This document shows, piece after piece, positions 1 to 7,435 of a stretch of 64,000 nucleotides of DNA. Positions within the stretch are counted from its first letter, which is position 1. Each line of letters opens with the position of its first letter. The notes beneath the pieces are model-generated. The model searched no databases and had not been told where the DNA came from. It worked only from the letters and a program-made list of their open reading frames with translations. The translations under genes were made by a program, and so were the position numbers. The DNA is taken from contig NZ_CP109434.1 of assembly GCF_036227105.1 (NCBI RefSeq), positions 129,001 through 193,000 on the forward strand. The letters run 5' to 3'. This DNA is from Amycolatopsis sp. NBC_01488. GTDB taxonomy: Bacteria; Actinomycetota; Actinomycetes; Mycobacteriales; Pseudonocardiaceae.

Positions 1-1289
1 GCGAGGCGCGCGGCGTTCGGGCCGTAGTAGGCGCCACGCCAGTCCTCGAGGTCCGGGTCGGTGAAGTTGACGTACGACGCGTCCGGCGCGAACTCGCCCG
101 TCTCGGCGTGCAGTGCGTGCAGCCAGTCCAGGTTCGCCCGGACGACGTCCGGCGTGTCCCGCTCGGTCCACGACGTGTCGAGGCTCAGCAGGAACTTCGT
201 GTCCCGGTGCGGGAACGCGGTGTCCGCCACCGGGACCCGGCCGATCGCCCCGCCCCACGCGAACAGCGCGGCCCCGGCGCCGTCGGGGTTGCCGCTGCCG
301 GGCCACTTCTCGACGGCCCGGACGAGCGCCTCCAGCCCGGCGTCCGCCAGCGCGTGCGGCGCGCACCGCGTGCGGACCGCGAACGCGCCGCCTTCGCTGC
401 TGTGGTGCAGGAAGGAGGCCGCGGCCCAGAAATCGCGGTCTTCGATGTCGACGCGGTCGGGAGCGGCGACGGCGAAGGCGGGCGCCAGCAGCTCCCACAG
501 GTCCGACGCCGGGCCGAGGTGGTGGCCCACGACCGAGACGACGCCGTCTTCGCCCGCCGAGCGCGCGACGCCGATCCGTGCGGAGAACTCCTCCGGCGCG
601 GCCAGCATGATCTCCTGCATCGCGGCCAGGACCTCGACCGCGTGCGGCCACGCCCAGAGCACGACGCACGTCGAGCCGGCCGGGGCCGGGCGCGCCTGGA
701 ACGTGAAGCTCGTGTTCACGCCGAAGTTCCCGCCCCCGCCGCCGCGGCAGGCCCAGAACAGGTCCGGATGCTCCGACGCCGACGCGGTGACGACCTCGCC
801 GGAAGCGAGCACGATGTCGGTCGAGACCAGCGCGTCGCACGTGAGGCCGTGCGCGCGAGAGATCGTCGTGACGCCGCCGCCGAGGGTCAGGCCGCCGATG
901 CCGACGGTGTCGGAGTTGCCGAGCGGGAACGTCAGGTCCCACGGCCGCAACCCGGCGTAGAGCGCCTTCATCGGCGTCCCGCCGCCGACGGTGACCCGTC
1001 CGGTGCCGTCCTCGACGCGGATCCCGGACAGCCGCCCGAGGTCGAGCAGCAGGCCGGGGCCCGCCGAGTGGCCCGCGTAGCTGTGCCCGCCGCCGCGGAC
1101 CGCGACGGGCACCGACTCCGCCCGGGCCCATTCGACGGCGCGGGCGACGTCGGCCGCGCTCGTCACGGTCAGCACCGCCGCGGGGCGGGTGGCGGCGAAC
1201 CGCCGGTTCACCGGCGTCACGGCCGCGAAGCCGGAGTCGCCGGGGAACCGCAGTTCGCCCCATCCCCGCAAGGCTTCCCAGGCCGTCAC
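1..1289 (-). CDS. BBE-like FAD-linked oxidoreductase (C-terminus cut by window edge)
   Basis: This gene has no stop inside the window, so its C-terminus lies beyond the left edge. It begins with GTG at 1289, sharing four bases (GTGA) with the stop of the preceding gene. The protein shows the PCMH-type FAD-binding fold: RGGGHS near residues 65-70, whose His69 is the usual 8-alpha flavin attachment site, and later a glycine-rich GIGGLTLGGG stretch. The second covalent anchor of BBE enzymes, a Cys in the G-x-C-x-x-V-G loop, is Ser126 here (GNSDTVG), so single covalent attachment is expected. A BBE-type C-terminal motif (YVNF followed by an Asp-Leu-Glu-Asp-Trp segment) is present just before the edge. 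The family oxidises alcohols, amines or sugars. In this operon it probably acts late on the N-N-containing intermediate. Family call is firm, role inferred. Confidence 0.85.
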   Translation of the reverse strand, partial: MTAWEALRGWGELRFPGDSGFAAVTPVNRRFAATRPAAVLTVTSAADVARAVEWARAESVPVAVRGGGHSYAGHSAGPGLLLDLGRLSGIRVEDGTGRVTVGGGTPMKALYAGLRPWDLTFPLGNSDTVGIGGLTLGGGVTTISRAHGLTCDALVSTDIVLASGEVVTASASEHPDLFWACRGGGGGNFGVNTSFTFQARPAPAGSTCVVLWAWPHAVEVLAAMQEIMLAAPEEFSARIGVARSAGEDGVVSVVGHHLGPASDLWELLAPAFAVAAPDRVDIEDRDFWAAASFLHHSSEGGAFAVRTRCAPHALADAGLEALVRAVEKWPGSGNPDGAGAALFAWGGAIGRVPVADTAFPHRDTKFLLSLDTSWTERDTPDVVRANLDWLHALHAETGEFAPDASYVNFTDPDLEDWRGAYYGPNAARL

Positions 1290-1624
1290 GACGCCACCGC
1301 CACCGGAACTTCTTCGAGGTAGGAGACGCCGGTGGCCGCGTGCTCGCCGTAGCGTTCCCAGACCTCGCGCAGCACCAGGGTGCCGCCGTGCCACTGCGGG
1401 GTGTTGGTGCTGTGCCCGGCGATCACCTCGCCGCTCGCCAGGACCATCGTGTAGGCCAGCCGCAGGACGCCGGCGGCGTCGCAGGTGCCGGTCACCGTGC
1501 CGCGCAGGACGTGGCCGCCTTCGAACTCGGCCCACACCAGGTCGCCCTGCTGGCGGTACTCCGCGTACGTGCCGTCGCCGCCGCCCAGCGCGCGGAACCG
1601 GCGGCCGTCGTAGTGGATGCTCAT
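1286..1624 (-). CDS. Small lipocalin-like protein (family often mislabelled N-acetylglutamate synthase)
   Basis: A 112-residue protein begins with MSIHYDGRRF and is rich in alternating hydrophobic beta-strand patterns, with no signal peptide or membrane helix. It resembles a family of about 110-residue cytosolic proteins that databases often name N-acetylglutamate synthase but which carry no GNAT motif and look like a small beta-barrel. Its start overlaps the ATP-grasp stop by four bases (ATGA) and its stop overlaps the BBE gene start, so it is translationally coupled on both sides. That placement suggests a dedicated function in the pathway, such as binding or isomerising an intermediate, but nothing in the sequence shows a catalytic centre. 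Function unknown. Confidence 0.75.
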   Translation of the reverse strand: MSIHYDGRRFRALGGGDGTYAEYRQQGDLVWAEFEGGHVLRGTVTGTCDAAGVLRLAYTMVLASGEVIAGHSTNTPQWHGGTLVLREVWERYGEHAATGVSYLEEVPVAVAS

Positions 1625-2919
1625 TCGTCCACGTCCAGGAGTCCGGCCGGCATGGACAGGGTGGTGCCGGTGGGCGGCGGCTCGATCTCGACGGCGGCCA
1701 CCTCGACCAGCGCGGCCGCGTGCGCCAGCCGCTGCCGGCACGTCTCGGCGTCGTCGGCCTCGCACACGACGAACGAGTGACGCGCGATGTAGCCGCCCGG
1801 CGGCAGCCGCAGCGTGGTGCCCGGCTCGACCATGGGCGAGGCCATGACCAGGCCCGGCGCGTCCCACGGCACCTCGACCGAGTGCACGACGCAGTCGTGG
1901 TCCGGGTAGCCGAAGCGGATGCCGGCGACCCCGGAGCGCGTCGGGGCGACGTCCGAGCGCTGGCCGGTGGCGACGTCGAACAGCACGCTGCCCGGGTCGA
2001 TGCCGGTGGCCGTCTTGCCGAGGAACGGGATGAGGTCGCCGCCGAGCCTGCCGTTGATCTCGATGATCACCGGGCCGTTCGTGGTGAGCCGGACCTCGGT
2101 GTGGGTGATGCCGTTCTCGATGCCGAGCACGCGGTGGGCTTCGGTGAGGACGTGAAGCAGTTCTTCGTCACGCAACAGCGGGTCGTTCGCGTCGACGACG
2201 TGGCCGGTCTCCTCGAAGAACGGCGGCATCCCGGTGCTCTTGCGGGCGACGAACATCGGCAGGTACTCGCCCTTGTGGATGGCGCCGTCGATGCTGATCT
2301 CGGGACCGTCGGCGAAGCCCTCGATGATCGCGCCGCCGCGGTAGGGCTCGTCGCCGACCAGGCTGGCCTCGTGGGCGACGCGGTAGGCGGCGTCGAACTC
2401 CGCCGCGTCCCGGGCGAGCGAGACGCCCATGCTGGCGCCGAGCGCGCGGGGCTTGACGACCACCGGGAAGCCGATCCGGGCGACCGCCGCGCGGGCGTCG
2501 TCGAGGTCGGCGGCGAGGTGGAAGCCGGGCTGCGGCAGGCCGGCGGCGGTGAGCCGGACGCGGCAGCTGTGCTTGTCGCGGCAGCCGTGCACGCCGGGGA
2601 TGCTCAGGCCGGGCACGCCGAACTCGGCGGCCAGCTCGGCCGCGGGCATGACCAGCGGTTCGTCCCAGCAGAGCACGCCGGCCACGGTGTAGCGGGTCGC
2701 GAGGTCGCGGGCGGTCTCGGCGAGCAGCGCGTGGTCGAAGACGTTGACCACGGTGATGTCGTCGAAGTACTCGTGCTGCCAGGTGGGCTTGAGGTTGTTG
2801 ATCAGGACCAGCCGCAGGCCGTGTTCGCGGGCACGGCGGGCGACGGAGCGGACGAGGTATTCGCGGTAGAGCTTGAGACCGCTGCCGATGACGAGCAGCG
2901 CGCCCGGGTTCGAGGTCAT
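1621..2919 (-). CDS. ATP-grasp carboxylate-amine ligase
   Basis: This 432-residue protein has an ATP-grasp domain: VVVKPRALGASMGV at about 153-166 supplies the nucleotide-binding lysine and loop, and HTEVRL (273-278) with EINGRLGGD (287-295) supplies the Mg-binding Glu and Asn. Ligases of this type activate a carboxylate as an acyl phosphate and couple it to an amine, commonly making dipeptides or amides in secondary metabolism. Four-base ATGA overlaps with both neighbours make it an integral operon member. Placed after the hydrazine-forming and oxidative-cleavage enzymes, it is the obvious candidate to attach the hydrazino acid, or its precursor, to another amino acid. The substrate cannot be read from the sequence. 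Confidence 0.87.
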   Translation of the reverse strand: MTSNPGALLVIGSGLKLYREYLVRSVARRAREHGLRLVLINNLKPTWQHEYFDDITVVNVFDHALLAETARDLATRYTVAGVLCWDEPLVMPAAELAAEFGVPGLSIPGVHGCRDKHSCRVRLTAAGLPQPGFHLAADLDDARAAVARIGFPVVVKPRALGASMGVSLARDAAEFDAAYRVAHEASLVGDEPYRGGAIIEGFADGPEISIDGAIHKGEYLPMFVARKSTGMPPFFEETGHVVDANDPLLRDEELLHVLTEAHRVLGIENGITHTEVRLTTNGPVIIEINGRLGGDLIPFLGKTATGIDPGSVLFDVATGQRSDVAPTRSGVAGIRFGYPDHDCVVHSVEVPWDAPGLVMASPMVEPGTTLRLPPGGYIARHSFVVCEADDAETCRQRLAHAAALVEVAAVEIEPPPTGTTLSMPAGLLDVDE

Positions 2920-4142
2920 CGAAGGTCCTTTCGCAGCAAGGGAACGAGGGTTTGGCCGGCCAGTTCGGCGACGACGGCGTCGGCGGCCAGCGGGGCGGTG
3001 CGGAAGCCGTCGGGGCCGCTGGCCGGGCGGGCCCATGCGGCGAGCCCGACGCGGACGAAGCCGGTGTCGCCGCCCTCGGCGGTGGCGTAGTGGCAGTGCT
3101 TGACCCGCACGACGTCGTAAGCGTCCACATCGGACACGACGCCGGCCGCGAGGACGCGGGCCGCCCAGCCCGCGTCGTCGTCGGGGCCGGAGAGGGTGGT
3201 GACTTCGCGCCGGACGGCGTCGGTGCTGACCTTGAGCAGGGTGCCCGCCACCGAGGGCAGCAGCCAGGCCCGCCCGTCGGCGCCGAGCCCGCCCGCAGTG
3301 GGCGTCGCCGCCCAGGCGTGGGCGAGCGCGGCGGGCGGGCGCAGGTAGACCATGGTCTGCCGGTGCAGCTCGACCCGCTGGTCGAGCAGCGCCCCGGTCC
3401 AGGGCCCGGCGGCGACGAGGACGACGTCGCCGGACTCGGCCGTGCCGTCGGCGAGGTGGACTTTCGCCCGGTCCGCGTCGACGGCGACGGCTTCCCGGCC
3501 GGGCCGCAGCTCGGCGTCCGGGTGGTGCCGCAGCCAGCGCGCGGCGGCGTGCAGCACGCGGTCGGCGAGCAGCGTCCCGGCGTGCGGTTCGAGCACGGCG
3601 CCGCTGCTGCGCGGGAATCCGACGAGGGGGTAGGCGGAGGGGTGCACGATCCGGATGGGCACCCCGGCGGAGCTCGCCGTGGCGACCGCCGCCGGGACGA
3701 GCCCGGGCGGCAGGGCCTGCAGCACCCCGACCCGCCGGTAGAGCCCGGCACCCGGCAGATGGTCGCAGAGCAGCGCGTCCAGCTCACGCCACCGGCGGTG
3801 CAGCTCCGCGGCCCGCCGCGTGGCCGCCCGATCCCCGACGACGAGCGCCCGCAACGCGCGGTGCTGGTCGAAGGAGGTGGCCCCCGGATGCGGCACGGGA
3901 CCGCGTTCGAGGAGGACCACGCGGTGCCCGTCGAGAACGCACCGGATGGCGGTGAGCAGCCCGGAGATCCCCGCGCCGACCACGACGACCCGGAGGCTGT
4001 CGCGACGGGTACCAGTGGTCCGGCCACCACGGGACGCGGCCGGCAGCGTTGCGACCCCGCCGAACTCGGCCGCCACCTCGCTCGGCAGGTCCGCGGCCGC
4101 GCGCGTGACCGTCGCACTTCCCTGCCGGGTGCCGGCGGTCAT
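2916..4142 (-). CDS. FAD-dependent amine oxidase of the DAO/monomeric sarcosine oxidase type
   Basis: A 408-residue flavoenzyme with a Rossmann FAD motif GAGISG at 56-61 and the second dinucleotide-fold signature VLVAAGPWTG at 241-250. HCHYAT (349-354) matches the C-x-Y-T region of monomeric sarcosine and N-methyltryptophan oxidases, where the Cys carries covalent FAD, so Cys350 is a likely flavin attachment site. In the s56-p1 pathway the matching enzyme (Spb39) oxidises the lysine-derived C-N bond of the hydrazine adduct and releases hydrazinoacetic acid; the same role is inferred here. The first 50 residues precede the FAD motif and are an unusual extension. The start is nevertheless supported by the ATGA overlap with the MetRS-like gene. 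Confidence 0.85.
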   Translation of the reverse strand: MTAGTRQGSATVTRAAADLPSEVAAEFGGVATLPAASRGGRTTGTRRDSLRVVVVGAGISGLLTAIRCVLDGHRVVLLERGPVPHPGATSFDQHRALRALVVGDRAATRRAAELHRRWRELDALLCDHLPGAGLYRRVGVLQALPPGLVPAAVATASSAGVPIRIVHPSAYPLVGFPRSSGAVLEPHAGTLLADRVLHAAARWLRHHPDAELRPGREAVAVDADRAKVHLADGTAESGDVVLVAAGPWTGALLDQRVELHRQTMVYLRPPAALAHAWAATPTAGGLGADGRAWLLPSVAGTLLKVSTDAVRREVTTLSGPDDDAGWAARVLAAGVVSDVDAYDVVRVKHCHYATAEGGDTGFVRVGLAAWARPASGPDGFRTAPLAADAVVAELAGQTLVPLLRKDLR

Positions 4143-5677
4143 CTCCCGGCCTCCGCTTCCCGCAGCCGCGGCAGGGCGGCCGGGGTGAACGACTCCGCGT
4201 CCACCCCGGCGTCCGCCACCGGGAGCCGCGATGCCAGATCCACGAGGATCGGCGCCGCGCCGCGCAGGAGGCGGTCGACCTCGAAGCAGAAGTCGCCCGC
4301 GTTCGCACCCGTCACCGTGCGGCCGTCCAAACGCGCCAGCTGCTCCGCGATCGTCTCCGCCGCGCGGTTCAGGCTGAACCCCGCCAGCTCGTACGACTCG
4401 GCGAACCGCGCAGCCATCCGCGAAGCCGCGCGACGCGACCGTGCCGACACCGGCAGCGGGCCGAGCCCGACCCACCGGTTCACCTTGTCCGCCACCCGGT
4501 TCCACGGCTCGACGAGCCGCGACGACGTCACCCGCGCCAGGCCGTCCCGGCTGAAGCTGGTGCGCTGGTGCTCGGGACTGGTCGCGGCCAGGTGGAACCG
4601 GATCAGGTCCCGCGGCACCTCGGCGGCCAGTTCCCGGCTCCACACCACGTGCCCGCGGCTGGTGGAGAACTTCCGGTGGTCCAGCTCGTAGAACTCGTTG
4701 GTGAGGTACCGCGTCGGCAGGTCGTAGCGCCCGTCCAGCGCCAGCAGCATGGCCGGGCCGGCGATCGCGAACGGGTAGATGTTGTCGAACCCGAGGAAGT
4801 ACACGATCTCCGAACCCGCGCCGGCCAGCCACAACGCGTCTTCCGAAGGCACTGGGCCGGAACGCTTCTCCGCGGACAGCGCGGAACAGTGCATGCTCCA
4901 CGCCATCGGCTCGGCGTTCGGGTTGACGCGCTGGCCCGCGACCTCGGGGAAGGGCACCTCGATGCCCCACGAAGTCGGGTACGTCACCGGGAAGTCCGGC
5001 AACGGCCGCGCCAGCATCGAAGCCATCGCCTGCGCCATGTGCGGCCGCATCCCCGCCGCGTGACGCGAGAAGTGCTCCTGGAGCCGCACCCGGTACCGCT
5101 CGACGGGCAGCACGAGCACGTCCGCTTCGCGCAGCACGACCGGGTCCGACGAGTCCAAAGTGGACCGGACGTCCAGCAGGTCCCCGGCGGCGACCAGCTG
5201 CCCGCAGCTCTCGCAGAGCCCCGCGCAGCATTCGGCGAGGCACTCCGGGCAGCTGCCGGCCGCGAACCCGTCCACGAGGAACTGCTCCGAACGCGAGGAG
5301 TACGGGAACTTCATCGTGCGCAGTTCCAGCTTGCCCGCCGAGTACAGCCGGCCGACGAAGTCGACGACCCACTGGGTGAACCGGTCGTCGTCGCCGGTGT
5401 AGCCGTCGACGCCGATGCCCATGGCCTCGAGGCTGGCGGAAATCTGCGCCGCCGAAGTGGCGACCAGCTCCTCCGGGGTGACGCCGCGGCGGTGCGCGGT
5501 CGTCACCACGAACGTCGAGGTGTCCTGGAAACCCGTGCCCAGCAACACTTCCCGGCCCTGGGACCGGGCGTAGCGCGTGTGGACGTCGGCGGCCAGGAAC
5601 GGGCCGGCGATGTGCCCGAGGTGCAGGTCGCCGTTCGCCGTGGGGGCGGGCGAGATGACGACCGTCCGGGCGCTCAT
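4139..5677 (-). CDS. MetRS-like amino-acid-activating half of a hydrazine synthetase
   Basis: This 512-residue class I aminoacyl-tRNA-synthetase homologue keeps the HIGH-type motif HLGH (19-22), a Cys cluster typical of the MetRS knuckle (Cys143, 146, 150/151, 155, 158), GFDNIYPF (296-303) and a KMSKS-like KFSTS (336-340). An all-helical tail follows. It sits directly between an N-monooxygenase plus cupin and an FAD oxidase, which is not where metG lies. In known hydrazine synthetases (for example Spb40) a cupin and a MetRS-like domain are fused: the synthetase domain adenylates an amino acid, which is esterified on the hydroxylamine oxygen of N6-hydroxylysine, and the cupin drives rearrangement to an N-N bond. 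Here the two halves are separate genes overlapping by ATGA. Glycine is the best-known amino-acid partner, but the substrate here is unproven. Confidence 0.86.
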   Translation of the reverse strand: MSARTVVISPAPTANGDLHLGHIAGPFLAADVHTRYARSQGREVLLGTGFQDTSTFVVTTAHRRGVTPEELVATSAAQISASLEAMGIGVDGYTGDDDRFTQWVVDFVGRLYSAGKLELRTMKFPYSSRSEQFLVDGFAAGSCPECLAECCAGLCESCGQLVAAGDLLDVRSTLDSSDPVVLREADVLVLPVERYRVRLQEHFSRHAAGMRPHMAQAMASMLARPLPDFPVTYPTSWGIEVPFPEVAGQRVNPNAEPMAWSMHCSALSAEKRSGPVPSEDALWLAGAGSEIVYFLGFDNIYPFAIAGPAMLLALDGRYDLPTRYLTNEFYELDHRKFSTSRGHVVWSRELAAEVPRDLIRFHLAATSPEHQRTSFSRDGLARVTSSRLVEPWNRVADKVNRWVGLGPLPVSARSRRAASRMAARFAESYELAGFSLNRAAETIAEQLARLDGRTVTGANAGDFCFEVDRLLRGAAPILVDLASRLPVADAGVDAESFTPAALPRLREAEAGR

Positions 5678-6045
5678 GACACGCCTGCTTCGTGGCGGGC
5701 CGTGAACTGGGCGGCCATCTCCGGATCCCACCAGACGCCGTAGTACTCGAAGTCCGCCTCGCCTTCGTTGGTGACGCAGTGCGTCGAGCCCGGCGGCAGC
5801 CGGACGACGTCCCCGGCGGTGAACGGGTGCCGCACGCCGTCGACGACCAGCGTGGCGGCACCGGCCACGGCGATGAAGATCTCGTACTCGTGGTGCGAGT
5901 GCGCGGTGGACGTGGTGCCGGGGCGCAGGATGCACCACGCGCCTTCGAACGGCGCGTTGAGCTCCGGCCAGGGCAGCAGCCGCTGCGAGTCGAGCCCGTA
6001 CGCGCGTTCCAGGTGGTCGCGGTCGAGGCGGCGGATGTCGATCAC
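5674..6045 (-). CDS. Stand-alone cupin half of a hydrazine synthetase
   Basis: A single-domain cupin of 123 residues. Metal ligands are visible as HSHHEYE (about 49-55) in cupin motif 1 and a His in PPGSTH of motif 2. In fused hydrazine synthetases the cupin domain binds metal and converts the O-aminoacyl hydroxylamine ester into the N-N bond. The gene overlaps the N-monooxygenase upstream and the MetRS-like gene downstream by four bases each (ATGA), so all three are expected to be made in step. That stoichiometric coupling fits a two-protein complex replacing the fused enzyme. A generic cupin isomerase or a storage/regulatory role is possible but less likely in this context. Confidence 0.84.
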   Translation of the reverse strand: MIDIRRLDRDHLERAYGLDSQRLLPWPELNAPFEGAWCILRPGTTSTAHSHHEYEIFIAVAGAATLVVDGVRHPFTAGDVVRLPPGSTHCVTNEGEADFEYYGVWWDPEMAAQFTARHEAGVS

Positions 6046-7376
6046 ACCCCCACCCCCACGGACTCGTCGGAGCGGCGAAGGTCCTCATCCGCGCCGCGCC
6101 GTTCGACGATGTCGCCGGCGATCTCGGCCGAGCGCTGGGCCAGCACGCTGATCAGCGAGTCCGAGATGCCGTGCGTCGCCTCGTTGACGCCCTGCAGGTA
6201 CAGCGCGCCGTGGGCGCCGTCGCCGAGGTCGGCCCGGTAGCGCCGGTTGACGGAGACGGCATCCAGGCCGATCGCGTCGGCCAGGCCGCGGACCATCGAA
6301 GGCATCCGCGGGTCGAAGCCGGTGCCGAGGAACACCGCGTCGCAGCGGACCTGCTCGACCGTGTCGTGCTTGAGGTCGCGGACGTCGAGCACGATCTCCT
6401 CGCCGCCGCCGGGCAGCGCCTCCGTCCGGGAGCCGACGACGTCGGCGGAGCCGCGGATGGTCGAGACGGGCTGGCCGAGCATCTTCTGCTTGTAGAGCAT
6501 CGTGTAGAGCTCTTCGAGGAAGGGCGCGGCGAGGCCGCCGTAGTTGGTCAGGTGCATCTCTTCCAGCACCTTCGCCCGCGCCTCTTCGGACATCGTGAAG
6601 AATTCGTCCACGAAGGACGGGAAGAACAGCTCGTTGACGAACTTGCTGGTCTGGTAGTCCTTGAGGGCGATCGAGCGCAGCAGCAGCGTCGGGGACGAGC
6701 CCGGCGCCTCCTGGTGCAGGGCCATGAACATCTCGGCCGCGCTCTGCGCGCCGCCGACGACGACCGGCCGCAGCGGCTTGCCCGGACGGGCCAGTCCGGT
6801 GGTCTCGGCGATGCGGGTGCTGAACTCGGTGCTGTGCACGACCCGCTCGGCCGGCAGCCCGCGGAAGACCTCCGGCACGTGGGCGTCGCGGCCGCCGCCG
6901 ATGACCAGGTCGCGGCAGAGGATCGTGTCGCCGTCGGACAGCGGGACGGTGAAGCCGAGCACCCGGCCCGACTCCGCGTGGATCGGCAGGACCCGCTCGG
7001 CGCGGGCGTTGTAGCGGACCTTCACCTGCTCCAGCGAGTCGGCCACCCACTGCAGATAGGCCGAGATCTGCCAGCGGAACGGGTTGAACGTGCCGAGGTT
7101 GACGAACTCGTCGAGCTCGCCGCGCTCGTGCATGAAGTTGAGGAAGGAGAAGCGGCTGCGCGGGTTGCGCAGGGTCACCAGGTCCTTCACGTAGGACACC
7201 TGGCTGCGCGCCCACGGCAACATCAGGTTGCGCTGCCACTTCACGTCTTCGTACTGCTCGAGGATCAGCGCGCCGCGGGCCACGCCGGACCGGCCGCACT
7301 CCTCGAGGGCGACGGCCAGCGCGAGGTTCGCCGGGCCGGCCCCGATCATCAGGACATCCACTTCGTGGACGGTCAT
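6042..7376 (-). CDS. L-lysine (or ornithine) N-monooxygenase, SidA/PvdA/IucD family
   Basis: A 444-residue flavin- and NADPH-dependent N-hydroxylase. GAGPAN at 12-17 binds FAD, GGAQSA at 208-213 binds NADPH, and the C-terminal half holds the LGTGF and NEATHGISDSL signatures typical of lysine/ornithine N-hydroxylases. The product would be N6-hydroxylysine (or N5-hydroxyornithine), the hydroxylamine partner for N-N bond formation. No siderophore synthetase lies nearby, and the next two genes are cupin and MetRS-like, so a hydrazine pathway is favoured over siderophore assembly. ATG at 7376 follows a 59-nt gap after the binding-protein gene that contains a strong hairpin. Confidence 0.9.
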   Translation of the reverse strand: MTVHEVDVLMIGAGPANLALAVALEECGRSGVARGALILEQYEDVKWQRNLMLPWARSQVSYVKDLVTLRNPRSRFSFLNFMHERGELDEFVNLGTFNPFRWQISAYLQWVADSLEQVKVRYNARAERVLPIHAESGRVLGFTVPLSDGDTILCRDLVIGGGRDAHVPEVFRGLPAERVVHSTEFSTRIAETTGLARPGKPLRPVVVGGAQSAAEMFMALHQEAPGSSPTLLLRSIALKDYQTSKFVNELFFPSFVDEFFTMSEEARAKVLEEMHLTNYGGLAAPFLEELYTMLYKQKMLGQPVSTIRGSADVVGSRTEALPGGGEEIVLDVRDLKHDTVEQVRCDAVFLGTGFDPRMPSMVRGLADAIGLDAVSVNRRYRADLGDGAHGALYLQGVNEATHGISDSLISVLAQRSAEIAGDIVERRGADEDLRRSDESVGVGV

Positions 7377-7400
7377 GTCTGCTCTTCTTTCCGGATCGAC

Positions 7401-7431
7401 CTGCGGCGCGCCGGGTCACGGCGCGCCGCAG
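7401..7431 (-). terminator. GC-rich hairpin between binding-protein and N-monooxygenase genes
   Basis: A perfect 12-bp inverted repeat (7401-7412 and 7420-7431, 7-nt loop) fills most of the 59-nt gap inside the operon, starting a few bases after the binding-protein stop. No U-tract follows. It probably acts as a partial terminator or 3' stabiliser that gives more mRNA for the upstream lipoprotein than for the biosynthetic genes. Confidence 0.6.
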
Positions 7432-7435
7432 GGAG

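Noticed and set aside
61-3090. Long plus-strand open frames opposite the hydrazine operon
   Set aside because: They are GC-driven shadows: Arg/Gly/Ala-rich text without domains, while the minus strand shows complete enzymes with coupled starts and stops.
4139-5677. Housekeeping methionyl-tRNA synthetase (metG)
   Set aside because: The gene is coupled to a cupin and an FAD oxidase, has a degenerate KFSTS and lies in a biosynthetic operon; these fit a hydrazine synthetase better.
6042-7376. Siderophore biosynthesis
   Set aside because: The N-monooxygenase would allow it, but there is no NRPS, IucA/C-type synthetase or hydroxamate acyltransferase, and the neighbours match a hydrazine pathway.
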